From an uncultured Prevotella sp. (GTDB taxonomy: Bacteria > Bacteroidota > Bacteroidia > Bacteroidales > Bacteroidaceae), in contig CAMOQW010000031.1 in the NCBI GenBank assembly GCA_946623195.1, forward strand, positions 1 through 19,127: 19,127 nucleotides of DNA. The letters are read 5' to 3'. Made by a program: the position numbers and the translations under genes. Shown here one piece after another: positions 13,466-19,127 of this stretch. Below the pieces are notes generated by a model. That model was not told where the DNA came from. It searched no databases and worked only from the letters and a program-made list of their open reading frames with translations. How positions within the stretch are numbered: position 1 is the first letter of the stretch; each line of letters starts with the position of its first letter.

Positions 13466-14338
13466 TCAGTAAGTCAGCACTTCCACACCATGTTCGGTCA
13501 TCAGCAATGTATGTTCCCACTGAGCCGACGGTTTCTCGTCTTCCGAGATGACCTCCCAGCCGTAAGGGTCTTCGGCATCGATGAATACGCGCCAAGTACC
13601 CATATTGATCATTGGTTCGATGGTAAACACCATGCCCGGCACCAACAGCATGCCCTTTCCCTTCTCGGCGAAATGGGCTACGTCGGGTTCCTCGTGGAAG
13701 GCATTCCCCACCCCATGGCCACACAGGTCGCGCACCACACCATAGTGATACTTCTTGGCATGTTTCTCGATGGCCCGGCCGATGTCGTTGACAAAGCCCC
13801 AGGGCTTAGCGGCCTCCATACCGATTTCCAGACACTCTTTCGTCACCCTGACCAGCTGTTCCTTCTCGGGAGTAGTCTTTCCGATAATAAACATGCGCGA
13901 GGCATCGGCATAGTAGCCATCAAGGATGGTGGTGAAGTCTACATTGATGATGTCGCCCTCCTCCAGAATGTCGTCGGCCTTGGGTATGCCGTGACACACC
14001 ACTTCGTTGATACTCGTACACACCGACATGGGGAATGGCTGCGTATCCTCGTCGGCACCATAGTTCAGGCAGGCCGGAACAGCCCCGTGCTTGTCACAAT
14101 AGTCGCGGCAAATCTGATCGATTTCCAATGTCGACATACCCGCATGAATGGCATCGGCCACAGCATCTAAGACACCCGTATTGACAACACCCGCACGACG
14201 GATGCCCTCAATCTGCTCAGGGGTCTTGATCAGGTCCGGAGTTGGCACCAGCACCCCTTTATTTTCCATATACATGATGCGCTTGTCGAACTCCGTCGGC
14301 TGCTCGCCCGGTCGGCAGCGCCATCTTCTCTTTACCAT
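13466..14338 (-). CDS. map: Methionine aminopeptidase, type I, with N-terminal extension
   Basis: This enzyme removes the initiator methionine from new proteins at the ribosome. The 290-residue protein has all five metal ligands at type I spacing: Asp134 and Asp145 (NVDFTTILDGYYADAS), His208 (LCGHGVG), Glu241 (FTIEPM) and Glu275 (WEHTLL). The substrate-contact His116 is in VCHGIPK. About 40 extra residues precede the catalytic core (MVKRRWRCRPGEQPTEFDKR and on), an extension seen in a subset of bacterial and plastid type I enzymes. A small insert around 255-262 (EDPYGWEV) lengthens the last loop. The ATG at 14338 follows its -7 box by 20 nt. It leads the map-tsaD-cinA operon. Confidence 0.95.
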   Translation of the reverse strand: MVKRRWRCRPGEQPTEFDKRIMYMENKGVLVPTPDLIKTPEQIEGIRRAGVVNTGVLDAVADAIHAGMSTLEIDQICRDYCDKHGAVPACLNYGADEDTQPFPMSVCTSINEVVCHGIPKADDILEEGDIINVDFTTILDGYYADASRMFIIGKTTPEKEQLVRVTKECLEIGMEAAKPWGFVNDIGRAIEKHAKKYHYGVVRDLCGHGVGNAFHEEPDVAHFAEKGKGMLLVPGMVFTIEPMINMGTWRVFIDAEDPYGWEVISEDEKPSAQWEHTLLMTEHGVEVLTY

Positions 14339-14358
14339 AGTTTATGCTAATTTGAGTG

Positions 14359-14366
14359 CAAAGGTA
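14359..14366 (-). promoter_or_regulatory. -7 box upstream of map
   Basis: TACCTTTG on the minus strand, 20 nt before the map ATG. As at rpmB, no TTG is found at the normal -33 distance; a TAATTCA heptamer array takes that position. Confidence 0.65.
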
Positions 14367-14371
14367 GTAAA

Positions 14372-14399
14372 TAATTCATAATTCATAAATCATTATTCA
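14372..14399. repeat. Heptamer tandem repeat, TAATTCA, four decaying copies
   Basis: Plus strand: TAATTCA (14372), TAATTCA (14379), TAAATCA (14386), TTATTCA (14393). Two exact and two degenerate copies at a strict 7-bp period, in the 134-bp divergent gap between map and htpG. Confidence 0.75.
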
Positions 14400-14421
14400 C
14401 AATTATTTGTAAAAATGGCAC

Positions 14422-14429
14422 GATTTTTG
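14422..14429 (+). promoter_or_regulatory. Possible -7 box of htpG
   Basis: GATTTTTG differs from TAnnTTTG by one base, and no TTG lies at the usual distance. It is the only candidate before the htpG ATG. A heat-shock gene may use another sigma factor, so this call is weak. Confidence 0.3.
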
Positions 14430-14472
14430 CATATTAAGTGGCAAACGATATATAATTAATATAATAAGGTAT

Positions 14473-16533
14473 ATGCAAAAAGGTAACATCGGGGTTACGA
14501 CCGAGAACATTTTCCCCGTCATCAAAAAGTTTCTCTATAGTGATCATGAGATATTCCTGCGCGAGATGGTGTCGAACGCCGTCGATGCCACACAGAAGTT
14601 GAAGACGCTGGCCCAGCAGGGCGAATTCAAGGGCGACCTTGGCGACCTGACCGTTCGCGTCTCGCTGGATGCCGACAAAGGCACTATCACCATCAGCGAC
14701 CGTGGCATCGGTATGACTGAAGAGGAGATCGACAAGTACATCAACCAGATAGCCTTCTCGGGTGTGAACGACTTCCTGGAGAAATACAAGGACAATGCCA
14801 ACAACATCATCGGCCACTTCGGACTGGGCTTCTACTCCAGCTTTATGGTCAGCAAGAAGGTGGAGATTGTCACCCGTTCCTACAAAGAAGGTTCGAAGGC
14901 CGTGAAGTGGAGCTGCGACGGATCGCCAGCCTTTGAGATCGACGATGCCGAGCGCGAAGACCGCGGTTCAGACATCATCCTCCACATCGACGACGACTGC
15001 AAGGAGTTCCTCGAAAAGGAGCGCATCCAGCAGCTGCTCAACAAGTACTGCAAGTTCATGGCCGTGCCCGTGGCCTTCGGCAAGAAGCAGGAGTGGTCGA
15101 GCGAGAAAAAGGAGATGGTAGACACCCAGGAAGACAACATCATCAACAGCGTGGAGCCGCTATGGACCAAGGCTCCCAGCAGCCTGAAGGACGAGGACTA
15201 CAAGTCGTTCTATCGTACGCTGTACCCCATGCACGACGAGCCGATGTTCTGGATTCACCTGAACGTTGACTACCCCTTCAACCTGACGGGCATTCTCTAT
15301 TTCCCCCGCATCAAGTCAAACCTGGACCTGCAGCGCAACAAGATTCAGCTCTACTGCAACCAGGTGTTCGTCACCGACCAGGTGGAGGGCATCGTGCCTG
15401 AGTTCCTGACGCTGTTGCACGGTGTCATCGACTCGCCGGACATTCCCCTGAACGTCAGCCGCTCATATCTGCAGAGCGACCGCGAGGTGAAGAAGATTTC
15501 CACCTATATCACCAAGAAAGTGGCCGACCGGCTGCAGGCTATCTTCAAGGAAGACCGCCAGCAGTATGAGGAGAAGTGGGACGACCTGAAGCTGTTCATC
15601 AACTACGGTATGCTGTCGGAGGAGTCGTTCTACGACCGCGCCAAGGACTTTGCCCTGCTGAAGGACACCGAGGGTAAATATTTCACCTTCGACGAATACA
15701 AAACCCTTATCGAAGGTGCCCAGAAGGACAAGAACGACCAGCTGGTCTACCTCTACGCCACCGACAAGGAGGAGCAGTACTCCTACATCCAGGCTGCCAA
15801 GGACAAGGGCTACTCGGTGCTGCTGCTCGACGGACAACTGGACGTGCCGGCCATCCAGATGCTGGAGCAGAAGTTCGAGAAGTCGCGCTTCACCCGTGTC
15901 GACAGCGACATCATCGACCGACTGATTGTCAAGGATGACGCTCCGAAGTTGAACCTGACAGAAGACGAGTCTGCCAATCTGTCACAAGTCTTCAAGTCGC
16001 AGATGCCAAAGATGGAGAAGACGGAATTCATGGTCGAAGTGCAGTCGCTGGGCGAGAGCCAGCGACCCGTAGTCATCACCCAGAACGAATGGATGCGACG
16101 CATGAAGGAGATGAGCCGCTTCCAGCAGGGCATGAACTTCTACGCCCAGATGCCCGACTCGCTGAACCTGGTGCTGAACAGCGACCACCCGCTGGTGAAG
16201 CGTGTGCTCGACGACTGCAAAGCTACTACCGAAGAGACGCTGAAGCCCATCGAGTCAGAGCTGAAGGGACAGGAGGCCCGCTTGGCAGCCATCCGTCAGC
16301 AGCAGGAGAAGAAGAAGCCTGAGGAACTGACTCAGGACGACAAGGACATGAAGGCCGAGACGGAGAAGGCCGTCGAAGAGCAGAAGCAGAAGAAACAGGA
16401 CGTGCTGAGCAACTATGCCGCCAAGAACGACATTGTTCATCAGCTCATCGATCTGGCCCTGCTTCAGAACGGTATGCTGAAGGGCGAAGCGCTCGACAAG
16501 TTCCTGAAGCGCAGCGTTGACCTGATTAAGTAA
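14473..16533 (+). CDS. htpG: Molecular chaperone HtpG (bacterial Hsp90)
   Basis: This is an ATP-dependent cytosolic chaperone dimer that remodels client proteins under heat and other stress. The 686-residue protein has the GHKL ATPase domain (about 1-220): Glu31, Asn35 and Asp38 in REMVSNAVDAT, Asp76 in SDRGIGMT and GHFGLGFYSSFMV (114-126). The middle domain follows, with the gamma-phosphate Arg330 in PLNVSRSYLQSDR. The C-terminal dimerisation domain starts near residue 510. E. coli HtpG is about 624 residues. Much of the surplus here is a charged, coiled-coil-like insert at about 589-645, rich in K, E and Q, inside the C-terminal domain. The gene is monocistronic, divergent from map, and its stop is followed within 5 bp by the 21-bp-period repeat array. 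Confidence 0.97.
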   Translation: MQKGNIGVTTENIFPVIKKFLYSDHEIFLREMVSNAVDATQKLKTLAQQGEFKGDLGDLTVRVSLDADKGTITISDRGIGMTEEEIDKYINQIAFSGVNDFLEKYKDNANNIIGHFGLGFYSSFMVSKKVEIVTRSYKEGSKAVKWSCDGSPAFEIDDAEREDRGSDIILHIDDDCKEFLEKERIQQLLNKYCKFMAVPVAFGKKQEWSSEKKEMVDTQEDNIINSVEPLWTKAPSSLKDEDYKSFYRTLYPMHDEPMFWIHLNVDYPFNLTGILYFPRIKSNLDLQRNKIQLYCNQVFVTDQVEGIVPEFLTLLHGVIDSPDIPLNVSRSYLQSDREVKKISTYITKKVADRLQAIFKEDRQQYEEKWDDLKLFINYGMLSEESFYDRAKDFALLKDTEGKYFTFDEYKTLIEGAQKDKNDQLVYLYATDKEEQYSYIQAAKDKGYSVLLLDGQLDVPAIQMLEQKFEKSRFTRVDSDIIDRLIVKDDAPKLNLTEDESANLSQVFKSQMPKMEKTEFMVEVQSLGESQRPVVITQNEWMRRMKEMSRFQQGMNFYAQMPDSLNLVLNSDHPLVKRVLDDCKATTEETLKPIESELKGQEARLAAIRQQQEKKKPEELTQDDKDMKAETEKAVEEQKQKKQDVLSNYAAKNDIVHQLIDLALLQNGMLKGEALDKFLKRSVDLIK

Positions 16534-16538
16534 TCAGC

Positions 16539-16660
16539 AATAACCCTGCCTTATTGCGCAATAAAGGCAGGTTATTCCAAAATAACCCTGCCTTATTTGG
16601 CAATAACCCTGCCTTATCGGAAAATAACCCTGCCTTATTCTGCAATAAGGCAGGGTTATT
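16539..16660 (+). repeat. Six-unit array of a 17-bp element at an exact 21-bp period, mixed orientation
   Basis: Units start at 16539, 16560, 16581, 16602, 16623 and 16644, each 21 bp apart. The consensus is AATAACCCTGCCTTATT in units 1, 3, 4 (last base C) and 5, and its reverse complement in units 2 (with a small internal shift) and 6. The 4-bp spacers differ: GCGC, CCAA, TGGC, GGAA, CTGC. The unit itself has self-complementary ends (AATAA/TTATT) around an asymmetric 7-bp core. The array starts 5 bp after the htpG stop. Confidence 0.95.
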
Positions 16661-16663
16661 TTT
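16623..16663 (+). terminator. htpG terminator formed by array units 5 and 6
   Basis: Units 5 (16623-16639) and 6 (16644-16660) are perfect inverse copies, giving a 17-bp stem with a CTGC loop followed by further T residues. Units 1 and 2 can form a similar but imperfect hairpin upstream. Confidence 0.9.
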
Positions 16664-16674
16664 GCGGCATATAC

Positions 16675-16700
16675 AAAAAAAGAGTGGCCTTTGACCACTC
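16675..16700 (-). terminator. Intrinsic terminator of tRNA-Arg
   Basis: On the minus strand GAGTGG (16700-16695) and CCACTC (16687-16682) form a 6-bp stem with a 7-nt loop, followed by seven T residues (16681-16675). It lies 5 bp beyond the tRNA 3' end. Confidence 0.85.
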
Positions 16701-16705
16701 CTTCG

Positions 16706-16779
16706 TGACTCCCGCGGGATTCAAACCCACAACCTTCTGATCCGTAGTCAGATGCTCTATTCAGTTGAGCTAGGGAGCC
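16706..16779 (-). tRNA. tRNA-Arg (anticodon ACG)
   Basis: A 74-nt cloverleaf on the minus strand. The acceptor stem is GGCTCCC with GGGAGTC (one G-T pair). The D arm contains TAGCTCAACTGAATAGAGC. The anticodon stem TCTGA/TCAGA flanks loop CTACGGA with anticodon ACG. The T arm is GTGGG TTTGAAT CCCGC. The discriminator base is A. CCA is not encoded; CGA follows the discriminator, so CCA must be added after transcription. ACG reads CGN-type arginine codons once its A34 is changed to inosine. The gene has its own promoter and terminator. Confidence 0.95.
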
Positions 16780-16799
16780 TCATTTCTGATTTGCGGTTG

Positions 16800-16830
16800 C
16801 AAAGGTACGCAGTTTTTTTGAATCCACCAA
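16800..16830 (-). promoter_or_regulatory. tRNA-Arg promoter
   Basis: Minus strand: TTG (16830-16828), 20 nt, TACCTTTG (16807-16800), 20 nt before the tRNA 5' end. A complete match to the Bacteroidetes promoter pattern. Confidence 0.85.
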
Positions 16831-16850
16831 ACTTTTCCATGACTTTTTTC

Positions 16851-16889
16851 AAAAAAAGGGGCAGAAACTGTCTATCTGCCCCTTTTTTT
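16851..16889. terminator. Terminator of the large surface-protein gene
   Basis: A7-GGGGCAGA (16851-16865) and TCTGCCCC-T7 (16875-16889) form a 15-bp stem with a 9-nt loop, starting 3 bp after the surface-protein stop on the minus strand. It is symmetrical enough to work in both directions and insulates that gene from the tRNA promoter next to it. Confidence 0.9.
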
Positions 16890-16892
16890 GCT

Positions 16893-19127
16893 TCATTCCA
16901 CCACTACTTTTCGGCCGTTTCTGATGTAGATGCCCTTCTTTGCAGGCACTTTGTTCAGCTTCTGGCCGTTCAGATGATACCAGGATGGTGCTTGCTGCTC
17001 ATCAGCAATGTTTCTGATGGCTGTCGGAACCGACTCGTCGCTCCACTGGACGGTGTACTGCGTGGTACCGTCGCCCTTCAGGTAGGCCTCAAACGGGTTG
17101 ATGGTCTCACTGCCGCTCAGCGGTGTGAAGGTATGGGTGTCCTTACCGCCCGAGGTGGTGGCTACATAGCGGTAAATCGTGGCATCACCGGAAAGTTGCT
17201 TGTATGTACCCATGAACGCAGCGCCGTCGGCAGCCTTGGGCTGCTGGATGGCAACACCCTTGGCCGTGAACTTGCTGATGTCGCTGTCGCCGGCCTTGAC
17301 GACGTAGGGCACGTTGGCTTTCACGCCATCCTCCACCACTTTCAGTTTCACGTTGGTGCCATCCTGTCCGTCATAGGCATAGAAAGTGCCATAGTCGGCA
17401 GCATCCTGAAGGTCGAATGGCAGATAGAGCGTAGAGCGCTTGCCGGCACTTACGGCATGGCTGTACTCCACCTTGGCGGCAGTAAAGTCGGCAGCCTGCA
17501 GGAAAGTCTTGCCGCCCTGATCCGTCAGTTGCATGTCCTCGCAGACGCTACCGATGACAACGTTGGGCGACACCGAGGTATTGCCGGCAGGGAGATAGAT
17601 GAAGGTGTTGGCCGGAAGGTCACGGAAGGCACCCTTGCTGCGGTCAGCCACCTTGCCCACGATACTCGTGTTCCTCAGGTCGATGAAGGGCACATCGTCG
17701 TCAGCGGCTGTTCGGCGGGGAGCCTGCTGACTGCCACGCAGGAAGTCGAAGACGTCGTCCTCCAGGTCGGTAATATTTATGTCGTCCACCACCAGGCCCT
17801 TGCCGCCGCCGTATTCTACTGCAAGTTCCTTCATGCTGGCTGCCGACAGCTTCTTGTAGTTGGCCGATGCTGCCGGCGGCGTATCCACCTGGTTGGCCGA
17901 AACACTCATGCCCGTCATGCCCGTCGTAACGGTGGTTTTCGGGCCGATGCGGCGACCCACCTGAGCAGTGGCGACCAACTCGACGTGATAGATGCGAACA
18001 TAGGTGGGTACTGCGACGGCATAGTTGATGGTGTCTTCTTTCAGTTCCTCATGCGACAGTACGACGGGTTCAGCATCGCCTATCTTCACACAGAGAGCAT
18101 GTCCGGCAGCCTCGTGCGAGGTGATGCGGATGACACCGCTTCCCGGGGGCAGCGTGAAGGTCAGGCCCTTGAATGCCTCGGCATACTCCTGCGTACCGGG
18201 CTGCAGGTTCATGGCCTTGTCCAGGTCTTCATCGGTGACCGTTGAGTTGAGCACCACCTCACCATTATAGTCGCCAATGAAACCGTCGTCGTCGGCTCCT
18301 GCCGTCTGGGTATCGTTCAGCGTATAGAGCACATTGTCGATCACGATGTTGGTCAGCGGCTGTGTGCAGATGTCGCCATCCTCGCTGTAGTCGATGTCCG
18401 AGGTCTTATCCTCCTCTGTGCCGTCGCTGACGATGGGTTCGATACTGATGCTGACACGGACCGTCTGCGAATGGTCGTCATTGTTCTCCAACGAAAGTGC
18501 CAGCTGGTTTTCACACTTGATGGCTGAGAAGCCTACGAAGGCCTCCTCCGGTGCGGTCAGGGTTGCCGACGTCAGCTGGTAGGCCAGCGAACCGGCTTCC
18601 GTGCCGCTGGTAGACAGCGTGAGAGCCACCGGCCCACCCTGGTTGATGACGGCAGGCTGTTCAGCCGTCAGCGTGTTCTGGTCTATTAGATAGATGGTCA
18701 GCCCATCCTCCGTCAGGACGTTCTGCTCCAGTATGGTAATCTTGTTCAGCGCAGCCCCGCTGAGCACCATACGGTTGTCGGATGCGAAGAACACCTTGCC
18801 ATCGCCCAGCACGTCGGCATGGTTGGCTTCTGTCACCAGCACGTCGTTGACCGTGATGCCGTAGCTGCGCCCCAGCGTGATGGTGTAGCTGGCCTCAGCA
18901 GCGAGATAGTTGTCCGTTTCGGCAAGGGCCGCCGTTATTGTGGCTGTGCCCAGTCCGACGAGTGTCAGCGTACCGTCAGCACCGACGGTGGCTACGGTCT
19001 CGTCCGAACTCGTCCACGTATAGGTCAGGTCGGCCACTGATGCCGTCACCTCCTGCTTATAGGTCTGCTGACTGATGTCCAGGGCCACACTACTCTCGGC
19101 AAAGCCCAGCGTCACGGGGGCCTTGCC
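16893..19127 (-). CDS. Large secreted/surface protein with Ig-like domain (C-terminal part, 5' end outside window)
   Basis: The reading frame is open to the right edge, so at least 744 residues are the C-terminal part of a longer protein. A GTG at 19115 is in frame but interior (APVTLGF continues upstream). The first visible segment (YTWTSSDETVATVGADGTLT, LGTATITAAL) is a bacterial Ig-like group 2 type domain. Next comes a beta-rich module (YGITVNDVLVTEANHADVLG) of a kind repeated in Prevotella surface proteins. A long region without recognised domains follows, then the end, SWYHLNGQKLNKVP and KKGIYIRNGRKVVVE. That tail is typical of Prevotella secreted proteins and resembles a C-terminal sorting domain. 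Ligand or enzymatic role is not visible. Whether export is by type IX secretion cannot be decided here. Confidence 0.8.
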   Translation of the reverse strand, partial: GKAPVTLGFAESSVALDISQQTYKQEVTASVADLTYTWTSSDETVATVGADGTLTLVGLGTATITAALAETDNYLAAEASYTITLGRSYGITVNDVLVTEANHADVLGDGKVFFASDNRMVLSGAALNKITILEQNVLTEDGLTIYLIDQNTLTAEQPAVINQGGPVALTLSTSGTEAGSLAYQLTSATLTAPEEAFVGFSAIKCENQLALSLENNDDHSQTVRVSISIEPIVSDGTEEDKTSDIDYSEDGDICTQPLTNIVIDNVLYTLNDTQTAGADDDGFIGDYNGEVVLNSTVTDEDLDKAMNLQPGTQEYAEAFKGLTFTLPPGSGVIRITSHEAAGHALCVKIGDAEPVVLSHEELKEDTINYAVAVPTYVRIYHVELVATAQVGRRIGPKTTVTTGMTGMSVSANQVDTPPAASANYKKLSAASMKELAVEYGGGKGLVVDDINITDLEDDVFDFLRGSQQAPRRTAADDDVPFIDLRNTSIVGKVADRSKGAFRDLPANTFIYLPAGNTSVSPNVVIGSVCEDMQLTDQGGKTFLQAADFTAAKVEYSHAVSAGKRSTLYLPFDLQDAADYGTFYAYDGQDGTNVKLKVVEDGVKANVPYVVKAGDSDISKFTAKGVAIQQPKAADGAAFMGTYKQLSGDATIYRYVATTSGGKDTHTFTPLSGSETINPFEAYLKGDGTTQYTVQWSDESVPTAIRNIADEQQAPSWYHLNGQKLNKVPAKKGIYIRNGRKVVVE

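Noticed and set aside
16539..16660. CRISPR-like array
   Set aside because: Spacers are only 4 bp, repeats are in both orientations and no cas gene is near.
16706..16779. tRNA gene as an integration site for a mobile element
   Set aside because: No integrase and no duplicated tRNA 3' end is visible in the window; the neighbouring repeats do not match the tRNA.
16752..18245. Long plus-strand open frame across the tRNA promoter and the surface-protein gene
   Set aside because: It would run through a tRNA gene region and a strong terminator, antisense to a gene with a Prevotella-type C-terminus.

Overview
The window looks like chromosomal DNA of a Bacteroidota member, most likely a Prevotella-type organism (Prevotellaceae). 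The signs are: promoters of the Bacteroidetes type (TTG, about 20 nt, TAnnTTTG) and no Shine-Dalgarno boxes; a short 287-residue primary sigma factor; the Bacteroidetes-only DUF4295 ribosomal protein behind rpmB and rpmG; signal peptides and lipoboxes in several products; and a large surface protein ending in the tail (GIYIRNGRKVVVE) common in Prevotella secreted proteins. Gene content is mostly core housekeeping. No transposase, integrase, phage gene or CRISPR array is visible.

Layout. (1) 1-1686: tandem promoters and a Dcu-type C4-dicarboxylate transporter, closed by a terminator. (2) 1816-4771, plus strand: an HtrA/DegQ-like serine protease with a lipobox, then the primary sigma factor rpoD overlapping by 4 bp with a small secreted protein of unknown function. 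(3) 9538-4783, minus strand: a four-gene run with short gaps, comprising a secreted protein with a carboxypeptidase-regulatory-like domain, iorA, iorB and a PLP aminotransferase. The last three form a plausible pathway linking aromatic amino acids, arylpyruvates and arylacetyl-CoA. (4) 9620-10975, plus strand: a lipoprotein alpha/beta hydrolase of secretory-lipase type, divergent from the previous operon. It is followed by about 165 bp of layered hairpins and repeats. (5) 14366-11090, minus strand: map, tsaD, cinA (pncC-type), rpmB, rpmG and DUF4295, covering protein N-terminal processing, tRNA t6A modification, NMN deamidation and ribosomal proteins. (6) 14473-16663, plus strand: htpG (Hsp90), ended by a regular 21-bp-period repeat array whose last two units form its terminator. 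(7) 16830-16675, minus strand: tRNA-Arg(ACG) with its own promoter and terminator. (8) 16893 to the right edge, minus strand: the C-terminal part of a large Ig-like surface protein whose start lies outside the window.

No gene-less stretch exceeds 300 bp. The longer intergenic regions (1-240, 1687-1915, 9472-9676, 10976-11142, 14339-14472, 16534-16705, 16780-16892) hold the promoters, terminators and repeats listed.

The most unusual material is non-coding: a six-unit array of a 17-bp element at an exact 21-bp period after htpG, a related-looking three-unit array after the lipase, a hairpin whose loop contains the lipase stop codon, four intergenic stretches built on different heptamers with the same 7-bp period, and a perfect 14-bp inverted repeat between htrA and rpoD whose right arm contains most of the rpoD -7 box. 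No complete new protein-based system could be recognised.
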